Positions 7,901 to 16,800 of a stretch of 35,899 nucleotides of DNA are shown piece after piece; the stretch's first letter is position 1, and each line of letters opens with the position of its first letter. Origin of the DNA: Methanothrix sp. (GTDB lineage Archaea; Halobacteriota; Methanosarcinia; Methanotrichales; Methanotrichaceae); assembly GCA_026394565.1 (NCBI GenBank), contig JAPKYA010000076.1:1-35899 (forward strand), read 5' to 3'. The position numbers were made by a program, and so were the translations under genes. The notes beneath the pieces are model-generated. The model saw nothing but the letters and a program-made list of their open reading frames with translations. It did not search any database and was not told the DNA's origin.

Positions 7901-7952
7901 CTTCGCGGCTTCGCGCCTTCGCGTGAAACCGGACCCTGTTGAATCTCACGCG
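7901..7952 (-). repeat. Dispersed intergenic repeat, copy in the cas1-cas2 gap
   Basis: Positions 7909-7952, read on the minus strand, match 18403-18446 at 40 of 44 positions. The 27 bp at 7901-7927 recur exactly at 19565-19591. The element is rich in CGCGAAG/CTTCGCG units and sits inside the adaptation operon without a coding frame. Confidence 0.75.
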
Positions 7953-7962
7953 AAGCATGGAT

Positions 7963-9078
7963 TCAATTAGGCCCGGCTGTACTGGCATTCTGATCCGCAT
8001 TGGGCTCTCTTGCCGGTGTTTCGCATGATTTGCTTTCTCGTTCTCCTCCGCCTTCTTCCTCTTCCATTTCCAGTATGTTCTGATCAAAGTCCTCCGGCAG
8101 CTCCTGGCCTGGTCGGATGAGAGAGTTGGCAATCCTGTGGCACTCCATCTGAATGGTGTTCCGGGTCTTGATATTTCGGCCCCGGTAGAGGATCGTCTCC
8201 TCGAAGTTCTTGTTGAGAGCCTCGATGAGCGCTGCCTTGCCGTCCTTGGAAAGGCCCATCCCCTGCTCCAGCGGCTCGAAGAACTCGTCCTTAATCATGC
8301 GCCTGCTGAAGAGATAGACCACCGTCTCATCCACGTAAATGCGGAACATCTCAATGATATCGAAGACCAGCGACATCTTGTTGTAAGAGTCGGTGTGCAA
8401 AAAGCCCACGTAGGGATCAAGGCCGGCGATGACGCAGCCCTTTTCCACCATCGAGTAGAGAACGCCGTATCCGTAGTTGAGCAGAGCATTGAACTCGTCT
8501 TTGGCCGGATTTCTGCTCCTTCCTCTGAACCGGTACTTTTCAGGCATGACTGAGGAGAGGGCATCAAAGTAGGCCCGCGCCGCCCTGCCCTCCAGGCCGA
8601 GCATGTCCTGCCGCCGGGCGTCTATGCTGCCCAAAAGCCTCTTCATCTGCTCTCTGGACTGCTCAATCTCCTCGATTAACCGGTCCAGATCCTCTCTTTT
8701 CTCCTCTCTGGTCTTCCTCAATTTGGTGAGCAGCAGAGTCTGGTTGTCCAGCTTCTTCAGGCCCCACTCTTTTGCTAAATTCAGGCCATCCGTTGTGTCG
8801 TAGATCTCAAGTTGCCTTCTGCGAATCATTGTGGTGCTGCCCAGCTTCGGATGCCATACCCTGCCGTAGGGCTCCCCGTAGGAATCGAGAAAAACTATAT
8901 CGATGTTGTTGTCCACGGCCAGCTTGACGGCATCTGTGGTGATGTATGCAGACGTTGTAATTAAAATGCTATTGACTTTGCTCACCGCCACCTCAAAGCT
9001 TTTATCCTCTCTCTTTACCAGAAAGCAGTTCCCGCTCTTGCGAAGATATGCCCCATAGCTGTTGATCACAAGCTGCAC
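7963..9078 (-). CDS. cas1: CRISPR integrase Cas1 (type I-B)
   Basis: A metal-dependent integrase that inserts spacers at the leader end of arrays. The catalytic residues are visible: Glu near 162 in GLEGRAAR, His near 227 in GFLHTDSY and Asp near 240 in SLVFDIIEMFR. The family-typical start VQLVINSYGAYL begins at GTG 9078, preceded by AGAGGT at 6-nt spacing, so it is chosen over ATG 9108 ten codons upstream. The last 35-40 residues are an acidic, low-complexity tail (EMEEEEGGGERE) beyond the normal Cas1 end; their role is unknown. Confidence 0.94.
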   Translation of the reverse strand: MQLVINSYGAYLRKSGNCFLVKREDKSFEVAVSKVNSILITTSAYITTDAVKLAVDNNIDIVFLDSYGEPYGRVWHPKLGSTTMIRRRQLEIYDTTDGLNLAKEWGLKKLDNQTLLLTKLRKTREEKREDLDRLIEEIEQSREQMKRLLGSIDARRQDMLGLEGRAARAYFDALSSVMPEKYRFRGRSRNPAKDEFNALLNYGYGVLYSMVEKGCVIAGLDPYVGFLHTDSYNKMSLVFDIIEMFRIYVDETVVYLFSRRMIKDEFFEPLEQGMGLSKDGKAALIEALNKNFEETILYRGRNIKTRNTIQMECHRIANSLIRPGQELPEDFDQNILEMEEEEGGGERESKSCETPAREPNADQNASTAGPN

Positions 9079-9289
9079 AGCATTACCTCTAGCCTCTAGC
9101 AATTCCAATGCCAGTTAGTTCTGCAACTCCTCAGGTTTAATATCTTTGTACATGCTCAATAGAGTTACAAGATTCAGCAATACCTTTCTAAGCAAAAAGA
9201 ATCGTATCTAGAAATCCTTATATATGAATAAATAGATTGATTACAGTGTTTAATCGAATGAGAAGAAATCACAAAGAGAGGCTGTGCTG
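9079..9289. promoter_or_regulatory. Divergent promoter region of cas1 and the arsR operon
   Basis: On the plus strand CCTTATATATG (9216-9226) is a good archaeal TATA box, about 25-30 bp before a likely start near 9245. Downstream, ATTGATTA (9237-9244) and TTAATCGAAT (9250-9259) form an imperfect inverted repeat, a plausible ArsR operator between TATA box and gene. On the minus strand an AAAGATATTAAACC segment may serve cas1. Only motifs support this. Confidence 0.45.
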
Positions 9290-9745
9290 ATGCCGGATAA
9301 AGAACTGCCAATGATTTCCTGCAAGAGATTGCCAGGGAGAGAGAAAGAATCCTGCCGGGACAATAGCACTTGCTGTGAGGCAGAAAAAACTCTGGCCAGG
9401 CTTTATGGAGATAGAAGCATAGCCAGAGAGCGATGTCTCCAGGTATGCACTCAAGTAAAAAGGATAGACGAAGAGAAACTGACTGCCGAGATCAAGATCT
9501 TTAAGGCTGTAGCCGATGTGACCCGCCTCAAGATTCTCAAACTTCTGAGCGGAGGTGAGCTTTGCGTTTGTGAGATAATGCTGGCTCTGAAAAGACCGCA
9601 GTCCTCCATATCACATAATCTCTCCATACTTGAGAACGCAGGCTTGGTAAAAGAGAGAAAAGAGGGAAAATGGTGTCGCTACAGGATCTCGGATGGGGCA
9701 GTTATTGATATGGTCAGCTTAGCCGGGCGGCTTAAGAGAAAATGA
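9290..9745 (+). CDS. ArsR-family transcriptional repressor with Cys-rich N-terminus
   Basis: A winged-helix regulator of the ArsR/SmtB family. The core AVADVTRLKILKLLSGGELCVCEIMLALKRPQSS includes ELCVCE, the cysteine pair that binds arsenite or other thiophilic metals in ArsR. The roughly 60-residue N-terminal extension carries several more cysteines (at SCK, ESC, TCCE, RCLQVC), unusual for the family and suggestive of extra metal or redox sensing. ATG 9290 has GAGAGG at 8-nt spacing and is preferred to GTG 9284. It leads an operon with an Fe-S/HTH protein and DsrEFH, which it probably represses. Confidence 0.85.
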   Translation: MPDKELPMISCKRLPGREKESCRDNSTCCEAEKTLARLYGDRSIARERCLQVCTQVKRIDEEKLTAEIKIFKAVADVTRLKILKLLSGGELCVCEIMLALKRPQSSISHNLSILENAGLVKERKEGKWCRYRISDGAVIDMVSLAGRLKRK

Positions 9746-9770
9746 TAGATTTGCAATTGGGGTGGACAAT

Positions 9771-10568
9771 ATGGTTGGAGGACAGGCAGACGTTAAGCTC
9801 GTGAGCAATGCTATGGCCAATGCTGCGAGAAGAAAGATAATGGCCATGCTGGTGGAAAGCAACAGGACCAAAGAAGAGGTCGGAAAGGTCATCGGTCAGT
9901 CCATGCTCGACTACCACCTGCAAATGCTGGAGCAAGCAGGTTTGATCGGGATAAAAGAAGATGCTTTGGTTCTAACCGATTTTGGCAAGAGCTTCATGGA
10001 GACGAAAGCCGAGAAGCCGGCCGAGGCCAGGAAGGACCTTTCCGGGACGCCGCCCCTGCAGATCACAGAGGTCCGGCAGCTTCTGCCCTGCATTGCCGAT
10101 GTCTCCAAATTTCGGATCATCGCCCGGATGGAGCCGAATTTGGGCGGAGCCCTGAAGCTCTTAGAGCCTCTCTTTCCCAGGGGCAGATACTCGGATAAGA
10201 TCGGGGCGCTCATCATTCAGAAGGGCAATGTCCTCATCACCCTCTACTCTACCGGCAACGTGACCATGACCATGATAGGCAGCGAGGCCGAAGCCAGGGC
10301 AGTTTTGGAAAGCTTGAAAGAGACCATCAATAAGGCCATCGCCGGCGGCGTTACGCCTGTGGCCAGGGAGAAGGTCAAAGTGGATCACGCCGAGATCTAC
10401 AAATATCTGCCCAGGACCGACTGCAAGATATGCGGAGAGCAGAGCTGCTATGCTTTCGCCATCCGGCTGGTAGGAGGAGAGACAGCCTTAGAGAAATGCA
10501 CGCCTCTATTGGAGCCAAAATTCGCCACAAGCCTGGAGACGCTGCGTGCCTTGCGAGAGTACCTATGA
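9771..10568 (+). CDS. Winged-helix / Fe-S cluster fusion protein
   Basis: About 265 residues in three parts. Residues 5-75 form a winged helix (NAARRKIMAMLVE, QSMLDYHLQMLEQAGLI). The middle 80-180 is an unrecognised alpha/beta region that could be a ligand or dimer domain. The C-terminus has C-x2-C-x4-C-x16-C in TDCKICGEQSCYAFA to LEKC, matching the 4Fe-4S domain (PF04060 type) of corrinoid Fe-S and RnfB-like proteins. This architecture suggests an Fe-S redox-sensing DNA-binding protein. ATG 9771 (after GGGGTGG) is preferred to GTG 9762. The gene lies 25 bp after arsR and 48 bp before dsrE. Confidence 0.75.
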   Translation: MVGGQADVKLVSNAMANAARRKIMAMLVESNRTKEEVGKVIGQSMLDYHLQMLEQAGLIGIKEDALVLTDFGKSFMETKAEKPAEARKDLSGTPPLQITEVRQLLPCIADVSKFRIIARMEPNLGGALKLLEPLFPRGRYSDKIGALIIQKGNVLITLYSTGNVTMTMIGSEAEARAVLESLKETINKAIAGGVTPVAREKVKVDHAEIYKYLPRTDCKICGEQSCYAFAIRLVGGETALEKCTPLLEPKFATSLETLRALREYL

Positions 10569-10616
10569 GCAGTATGAGAAATTTGTGAGCGATATGAGAG
10601 ATACGAGGAATGACTG

Positions 10617-10988
10617 ATGGGCACACTCACCATCGTCCTGACGGACGGGCCCTACATCTCCCAGTATGCCGAGATGGCCTGCAAGATTGCCAAAGCAGCC
10701 CTGAAAGCGAAAGAACACAGGGTGAATGTCTTCCTCTACCTGGATGCGGTCCATATCCCCAAAGCCGGCCAGAATCCAGTCTTTTTTGCCAACGCTGGAG
10801 AGCTCTTCGCCGATCTGGCCCGGCAGGGGGCAAAGGTGGAGGCCTGCCCCAGGTGCGCCACGGCGCGCGGCTATTCGCCAGAGGGTGGAAAGAGCGAGGA
10901 CTACGTAGAGGGGATCAAGATCACCAGCCTCTATCGCCTGGCGGAGATGCTGGAGGAGAGCGACAGGGTGGTGACTTTAGCAAGATGA
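10617..10988 (+). CDS. DsrE/TusD-like sulfurtransferase subunit
   Basis: A 123-residue DsrE-fold protein. MGTLTIVLTDGPYISQYAEMACKIA gives the first strand and helix, and EACPRCATARGY carries Cys77 and Cys80, matching the persulfide-carrying cysteine of TusD/DsrE. Such subunits hand sulfane sulfur on to a partner protein, as TusBCD does in tRNA 2-thiolation. ATG 10617 has GAGG at 8-nt spacing. The stop overlaps the next start (ATGA). With DsrF and DsrH it would form a TusBCD/DsrEFH-type complex in the cytoplasm. Confidence 0.85.
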   Translation: MGTLTIVLTDGPYISQYAEMACKIAKAALKAKEHRVNVFLYLDAVHIPKAGQNPVFFANAGELFADLARQGAKVEACPRCATARGYSPEGGKSEDYVEGIKITSLYRLAEMLEESDRVVTLAR

Positions 10989-11326
10989 GATCGATATTCT
11001 TTCTCCTGGACAGCGCCCCTTACGGCAGCGAGAAGGCATTCGGCCTGCTGAATGCGGCAGCGGTGAGCAGCAAGATGGATGTAGCAGTGGGCCTTTACGG
11101 GGACGGCGTCTACCTGGCTATTGCCGGTCAGGAGAGCAGAGCTTTAGGGCTGCCCAATCACTCCGACATTCTCTACGCCTATCCTGAGATGAGGATCTTG
11201 GCCCATGAGCCATCCCTGGCGGATCGGGGCCTCATGAGCGCCGGGCTGGTGGAAAGAGTGGAGCTGGTGGACGAGGAGATGTTCTTAGAGGAGATGCTGC
11301 AATCAGAAGGCATTATACTATTATGA
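10985..11326 (+). CDS. DsrF/TusC-like subunit
   Basis: A 113-residue protein of the same fold: MRSIFFLLDSAPYGSEKAFGLL, a glycine-rich middle VAVGLYGDGVYLA, and HEPSLADRGL where relatives have a Cys-containing ...CxxSLxxRGL. It has no cysteine at all, so it is probably a structural partner. The open frame extends further 5', but the true start is ATG 10985, which overlaps the dsrE stop, and the next gene again overlaps its stop by four bases. Confidence 0.82.
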   Translation: MRSIFFLLDSAPYGSEKAFGLLNAAAVSSKMDVAVGLYGDGVYLAIAGQESRALGLPNHSDILYAYPEMRILAHEPSLADRGLMSAGLVERVELVDEEMFLEEMLQSEGIILL

Positions 11327-11670
11327 GGATTTTTCTCTTGACAAAAACGCCTCACAGCGAGCGCGCCAGACTATGTCTGCGACTCTTGGCCGGCTCTGTT
11401 GATGCTGTGGTCTATCTGGTCGGGGATGGCGTCTACAATCTGCTGGGGCAGGGAGAGGCCGACAAGGTCAGTCAGACGACCGGCGAGGCATGTCAGGCGG
11501 CCAGCCAGGCCTTAGCAGCACTCGTGCCCGGGCATAGAATCCTGGCCTGCCGGGAAGACCTGCTGGCCCGAGGCGTCTCTGCTGATGGAAAGGCAATAGT
11601 GCCCGCCGAATTCTATAAGAGTCTGGTTGATGACATGATGCGAGAAGGCAGCCGGATCTATACCTTTTAG
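11323..11670 (+). CDS. DsrH/TusB-like subunit
   Basis: A 115-residue small DsrE-superfamily protein beginning MRIFLLTKTPHSE, with AVVYLVGDGVYNLL in the middle and ILACREDLLARGV, the conserved DsrH/TusB cysteine context. It is the third member of the DsrEFH set, translationally coupled to dsrF by ATGA at 11323. It ends the operon; an oligo-T stretch follows at once. In sulfur oxidisers DsrEFH works with sulfite reductase and DsrC; no such genes are here, so a sulfur-relay role for tRNA or cofactor thiolation is more likely. Confidence 0.8.
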   Translation: MRIFLLTKTPHSERARLCLRLLAGSVDAVVYLVGDGVYNLLGQGEADKVSQTTGEACQAASQALAALVPGHRILACREDLLARGVSADGKAIVPAEFYKSLVDDMMREGSRIYTF

Positions 11671-11688
11671 CTTTCTTTTTGGCTTTTC
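11666..11688 (+). terminator. Oligo-T terminator of the DsrEFH operon
   Basis: Three T-runs follow the dsrH stop (TTTT, TTTCTTTTT, TTTT) with no clear stem before them, the usual look of archaeal intrinsic termination. Confidence 0.5.
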
Positions 11689-11856
11689 GCTAATTCCAGT
11701 GGCTAACCTTAGGTACAATGGTTTTCCAGTTGTTTGTTAGTCGCTCTGTGACCTCTGTGAACTCTGTGGTTGAAAGACGTCGTTAGCCACTGGTTATATC
11801 CAAATGGCTGACGATACTACTACCACAGAGTCACAGAGCGCACTGAGGACTTACAG
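11681..11856. repeat. Structured intergenic repeat element, copy 1
   Basis: Positions 11681-11750 match 19379-19449 across about 70 bp with few differences. Within this copy CCAGTGGCTAAC (11696-11707) and GTTAGCCACTGG (11782-11793) are a perfect 12-bp inverted repeat. CGCTCTGTGAC (11742-11752) and CTCTGTGGT pair with ACCACAGAGTCACAGAGCG (11822-11840). The unit could fold into a long stem and resembles a non-coding MITE- or REP-like element. No gene is visible in it. Confidence 0.7.
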
Positions 11857-11863
11857 AGGATTC

Positions 11864-12142
11864 TCAGCCTTTGATGAGGCCCTCGTCGCAGAACACCTTC
11901 CTTGCCTCCTCAAACGACAGGTCGGAAGGAGGAATGATGATATCCGAGGGGAGGATCTCCACGGGATCAAGGGGCTCTGCCAGCTCTTTGACTGTGGATA
12001 TCAAATTGGCCAGATCCCTGGCAAACTCGACCCTGTTGCCCTGGGTGACATGATTTACAATTTTGTTGTCGATCCTGTTTACCCTGTCCAGCAGACTATC
12101 ATCCAGCCGAAACTGCCCCTCACCTAAAATCCTGATGATCAT
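11864..12142 (-). CDS. PspAA-domain protein, partner of PspA
   Basis: A 92-residue protein starting MIIRILGEGQFRLDD, with SLLDRVNRIDNKIVNHV and a C-terminus PPSDLSFEEARKVFCDEGLI. This matches the PspAA domain found next to PspA in archaea and many bacteria. Its start overlaps the pspA stop by four bases (ATGA), so the two are made together. PspAA proteins are thought to adapt PspA to other membrane-stress partners; the exact role is not established. Confidence 0.8.
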   Translation of the reverse strand: MIIRILGEGQFRLDDSLLDRVNRIDNKIVNHVTQGNRVEFARDLANLISTVKELAEPLDPVEILPSDIIIPPSDLSFEEARKVFCDEGLIKG

Positions 12143-12834
12143 TTCTTCATCTCCTCTTTCATTTTGGCCAGCATATCATTGACGCTGCTGCTCGCCTTTG
12201 CCTTGGCCAGCTCCCTGTCCAGATCATCGCTGCCGGAGTAATCGATTAAAGTTCCCGACTCGAGAAGCTCGTCTAAGGCTGCCGAGCGAGCTTTCATGTT
12301 CTCCGTCTTCTCCTCCGCTCTCTGCACGGCCATGCCCACGTCTGCCATCTCCTCGCTGATGCCCGTCACTGACTCGGTGACTTTTACCTGAGCCTCTGCC
12401 GCAGAATACTGGGCTTTGATGGTCTCCTTCTTGGTGCGGAAGGACTCCACCTTGGTGGCCAGGCGGCTCTCAGCTGCCATGAGCTTCTGCTGCTGGTCTT
12501 GCAGGTCGGTGATCTGCTGGTCGAGCGTGGCCGACTGGGCCTGCAGTGCGGCCTTGCTCTCCAGGGCCTTTCGAGCCAGATCCTCCCGGCCCGCCTGCAA
12601 TGCCTCTTTGGCCTGACCGTCCAGCTTGTCCAGGCTCATCTGCAGCTTGGCCTTTTGCAGCTCGAGTCTCTTCTTAGAGGTGGTGACCTCGGCTACGCCC
12701 CTTTTGACATTTTGCAGGAGCTGAAGCTGCTTTTCGTAGGACAGGTCCAGGGTCTCCCTGGGGTCCTCGATCTTGTCCATGATCTTATTCATCTTTGCCT
12801 GCACAACTGTGCTCATACGATCCAGGAAACCCAT
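12139..12834 (-). CDS. pspA: PspA/IM30-family membrane stress protein
   Basis: An ESCRT-III-like coiled-coil protein that polymerises on damaged membranes. It begins MGFLDRMSTVVQAKMNKIMDKIEDP, the family signature including the amphipathic first helix, followed by about 180 residues of heptad-rich helix (KKRLELQKAKLQ, ATLDQQITDLQDQQQKL). The open frame extends 55 codons upstream, but ATG 12834 with GGGGAG 8 nt before it is the real start; it gives 231 residues, normal for PspA. There are 112 bp between it and the SWIM gene on the same strand, so it may have its own promoter. Confidence 0.93.
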   Translation of the reverse strand: MGFLDRMSTVVQAKMNKIMDKIEDPRETLDLSYEKQLQLLQNVKRGVAEVTTSKKRLELQKAKLQMSLDKLDGQAKEALQAGREDLARKALESKAALQAQSATLDQQITDLQDQQQKLMAAESRLATKVESFRTKKETIKAQYSAAEAQVKVTESVTGISEEMADVGMAVQRAEEKTENMKARSAALDELLESGTLIDYSGSDDLDRELAKAKASSSVNDMLAKMKEEMKK

Positions 12835-12946
12835 ATCATACACTCCCCTAAATTGATAATTGGCTTTGTTTTCAATAAGAATAGTCTCCCAACTATTTAT
12901 AGGCTGCTCGGAGGCCGGTGAGGAGAGAGGTTTGAATGGATAAAAA

Positions 12947-13843
12947 TTATGGCTCTTCGCTTCCCCTGGCGGCCTTCTGGAGTGCGGCCTGACCTGCAAT
13001 TACGTATGCTTTTATAAGAAAGAAGGCGAAATTGGCCCGGCCAATTAAGATGGGTGCTTCCCCAAGCCTTTTCAGGACTGCATTCTCCACCGGCGGGCTC
13101 CTGGGATTGATCTCCAGCAAATCAAGCTCGCTTCCCTTTTGCCAGAAGCAATCCAGGCACTCTTCCAGAGGCCTGACCTTCCCATCGATGAGGGAGACGG
13201 AGGCGGAGACTGATCCGGGAGAGCCTTCATTCTCTTGCCCGGCCCCGGCAGAGCGAAAACTGCGCAGGGCCTCGACGATTTCTTCTTTGGATTTGCCCCG
13301 AAGCTTGAAGATGAGAAAAGGATCATTGTCGAACTGCTCAGCTAATAGATAATAGACTGCTGCTATGTGCTTGCAGGGGTTGGACCAATCCGGACAGGAG
13401 CAATCCGTTTTCAGGTCCGCTCCATCTTCGGGAAAGAGAGATATGCCGCAGTCGGAAAATGCTTCCTCGATGTTCTGCGGCATCTCTCCGGAGAGCAGGC
13501 GGGCTGAGAATACCGCTTTAGAGGCCATGGCGGCTATTGCTTTCTCCCAATCTTCCGGGGAGAGGGGCGACAGTTTTATCGATACATCATAGGGCTTTGG
13601 ATATGAGCCCTGGACACGAGCCTTCACAACTCCCGGCTTGACATCGATGGAGATGACCTGGCCTTTTCGGGCATAGGATTTTCCTCGGGTGAGCCTGGCG
13701 CCCATATCGAAGGACTCGAGAACGCCGACAAAGCGTTTTGACCACCAGGTCTCTCCGATGGAGCCGCGCTTGCTCTTGGCCTTCAGGCCGTTCTTGACCT
13801 CCTTTGGCGAAGTCTTCTCGTAGTAACTCCAATAAGGGCTCAT
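12947..13843 (-). CDS. SWIM zinc-finger protein, partner of SNF2 helicase
   Basis: A 298-residue protein with the SWIM motif CxC-x6-CxH at C148, C150, C157, H159 (CSCPDWSNPCKHI). The N-terminus (MSPYWSYYEKTSPKEVKNG, GETWWSKRFVGVLES, GRSY-like KSYARKGQV) matches the protein family usually encoded next to bacterial and archaeal SNF2 helicases. SWIM domains bind DNA or protein. The start overlaps the helicase stop by four bases (ATGA), which argues for a complex. The C-terminal third is less conserved. The biological role of the pair is not settled. Confidence 0.85.
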   Translation of the reverse strand: MSPYWSYYEKTSPKEVKNGLKAKSKRGSIGETWWSKRFVGVLESFDMGARLTRGKSYARKGQVISIDVKPGVVKARVQGSYPKPYDVSIKLSPLSPEDWEKAIAAMASKAVFSARLLSGEMPQNIEEAFSDCGISLFPEDGADLKTDCSCPDWSNPCKHIAAVYYLLAEQFDNDPFLIFKLRGKSKEEIVEALRSFRSAGAGQENEGSPGSVSASVSLIDGKVRPLEECLDCFWQKGSELDLLEINPRSPPVENAVLKRLGEAPILIGRANFAFFLIKAYVIAGQAALQKAARGSEEP

Positions 13844-16800
13844 TTATCATCATCCCCGTTGCCTACGGCATCGCGCCGCAAGGTAAGCATATCCTTTAGC
13901 GCCTCATTGGAGAGCTCAGTCAGCCAGGCCTCACCAGTCCCTATTACCGAATCCGCCAGGGCCTTTTTCTGCTCTATCATTTCGTCTATTTGCTCTTCCA
14001 GAGTGCCGAGACACACGAACTTGTGGACAAAGACGTTCTTCTTCTGCCCAATACGAAAGGCGCGATCGGTAGCCTGATTTTCCACGGCAGGGTTCCACCA
14101 TCGATCAAAGTGAAAGACGTGGCTGGCTGCTGTCAGGTTGAGGCCGAAGCCGCCCGCCTTCAGAGATAATATAAATATAGGCGATCCTCCCGCCTGGAAC
14201 CTCTGGATCATATCATCCCTCTGCTTTCTGGTGGTTCCTCCATGCAAGAACAGGGCCTCGACTCCCAGCTTCTCCTGAAGATGGTGTTTAAGCATGGCTC
14301 CCATTCCGGCAAACTGGGTGAAGATCAAGGCTCTATCGCCTCCTGCCAGGACCTCATAGAGCATCTCCTCCAGGCGAGAGAGCTTTCCGGAACGGCCGGC
14401 AAGAGCGCTTCCATCCTGCAGGAAGAGGGATGGATGGTTGCAGATCTGCTTCAGCTTGGTCAGAGCGGCCAGGATTTGACCTCTGCGCTCAATGCCTTCC
14501 AGCGATTCTATGCGGCCGAGCATCTCCTCCACCACGGCTGCATAAAGCGATGCCTGCTCCGCGGTGAGGTTGTAGTTGACCCGCATCTCCATCTTCTCGG
14601 GCAGATCCTGGATGACGGTTGGATCGGTCTTGAGCCGGCGCAGGACAAAAGGCTGAATTATGGAGCGAAGAGCCTCGGAGCGGCTCTTATTTTTGTATTT
14701 TTCAATCGGCAGTACGAAATTCTTGCGGAAGGATGCCGCGGATCCCAGGTAGCCGGGATTGAGAAAGTCCATGATGGACCATAGCTCGGATAGCCTGTTC
14801 TCGACAGGGGTTCCGGTGAGGGCGATCTTCTGGCCTGACTGGAGCCTTTTTATTGACTGGGTCTGCCGGGCGGCCTGGTTCTTGATGTTCTGCGCCTCAT
14901 CCAGGATCACATGGCTCCAGGAGACAGCAGACAAATGCTCCTCGTCCCTCTGGGCAAGAGCGTAAGTGGTGATGACCACGTCTTTGCCTGCGGCCTCCTG
15001 CAGGAAGCCGGGACCTGTGAGCCTATTTTGGCCGTGATGCACCAGGACTCTCAGGCTGGGAGCAAAACGCTCCAGCTCCTTTTGCCAGTTGCCGGCCACA
15101 GACATGGGGCAGATGAGAAGAGCCGGCTGGAGGGGGTCTTTGGACCTTTCTTCTTTCTTTCCTTCATGCTCCCTTTCGCGCTCTCGTTCATGCTCCCGCT
15201 CACGCAGGAGAAAAGCAATCAGCTCCACGGTCTTTCCCAGGCCCATATCGTCCGCCAGACAGGCACCCAGACCTATTCGGTGCAGGTACTCCAGCCAGGA
15301 GACACCCCGCAACTGATAAGGCCGCAATGTGCCCTGTAACTCCTGGGGAGGCGGGACATCCTCCAGACTGCCGGGATGGGATAGGGCTTTAAGCATTTGC
15401 TCAATTTGGCCCTCCGCCTGAACGCCGAGAATGGGTAGGGTTGAATCAACACCCAGCAGCTCCTGGCCGGGCAGACTCTCGCCTGGCAAGCTCTGGCCGG
15501 GAAGGTTCAGGCCAAGGCGCAGAGCCTCTGCAAAGGTCATCTCTCGATCCCTGTTCTTCCGGAAGAAGGCAATGGCGGCCTCGATCTCTGTAGAGCGAAG
15601 CTCCATCCATTCGCCTCTTATCTGAATGAGGGGTACCTTGAGACGGGCCAGCTCTGCGAACTCAGTCTCGGTGAGGATATCACCGCCCAGGGAGAGCTGC
15701 CAGTCGTAATTGATCAGGGTGTCGAGCCCGAAGAAGGCCGGACCTACTTGGCCCTCCTTTTTTACCGCATCTTTGAGCTGCAGCTTTATGCCCAGGCGAG
15801 AGCCGGGCTTCTCCCACCAGGAGGGCAGCAGCATCCCGAAACCATTCTGCTCCAGGAGGGGAGCCGACTCCCGCAGGAAGGAATAAGCCTCCTCGGTTTG
15901 CATCTCCAGGCCGGTGGGGCGGGCGCTCTCCAGGCACTTCTCCATCAGAGGGACTACCCTGGATGCTTTGCCAAGGTCTGCCAGGAGCTGCTCCTGTGGA
16001 TTTTTCAGCCTCTTCTTGAGGAAAGTGAGTGCGCGAGATTTGGTCTGCCATACCTCTTTTGCAGGAACAAGCAGGCTGCGGTCATCTTTTGCCTGGAGGA
16101 AGAAGGCAAGCCTCCAGGACACATCTTCTGCGCCCGGGGCTTCCAGGCGAAAGCAGGTGCGAAAGGGTACGTCCTCAATTTCCGGATGGATTTGTGAGAC
16201 CCAGGAATTCAACTTTAGAGAGAAGGAGACCAGCTCCGGGGCAGAGGCAGACAGGCCCGACTCTTTGCTGGTGAGGGCAGAGAGGAATTGGTCAGGCAGA
16301 GGAACTTTCTTGGGCATTCTGCCACGCCTGGCGGGTTGGAGGCTGACCCCATCCAGGCTGCTGCGAACAAGTGTGTTCACAGCTATGTTCACGAAGCTAT
16401 GGACCAAGCGGGAGGGGGCGGCCATCGGTCCCGGCTGCAGGCCAAGACAACTGGGCGGCAGGGACCGGATGAAGATATTCAGGCGCTCTTGATCCGGCTC
16501 GTCGATCACCGCCTTCCAGAGGGCTCTGCCTTTGCGGATGGCGGGCACAAAAAGCTCACGCGATACTAGCTCCAGAGAAAAGAGGGCCAGCTCCGACCAG
16601 AAGAGCAGGGAGTCGGCATAAGCAGTGCCCTGGGGAGGATGGGTGGGCAATTTCAGCAGAAGATCGAGGGCGGAGCCTGCCTCCAGGCCCAGGGCCGGGA
16701 CAAAGTAGGCACCCAGTCGAGATGGTTTTTCAGATATGTAGTCCTCGCGCAAGAGCCAGGGGGACGGAAGAGGTCCGGAAATACCTGCGGGAAGGCGGAG

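Noticed and set aside
10610-10984. Extension of the DsrF frame 125 codons upstream
   Set aside because: It overlaps dsrE in another frame; the ATGA overlap and family length place the start at 10985.
10617-11670. Dissimilatory sulfur oxidation locus
   Set aside because: Only DsrEFH-like subunits are present; no dsrAB, dsrC or membrane complex genes, so a relay role is more likely.
12835-12999. 55-codon N-terminal extension of PspA
   Set aside because: The family begins MGFLDR and a good ribosome binding site precedes ATG 12834.
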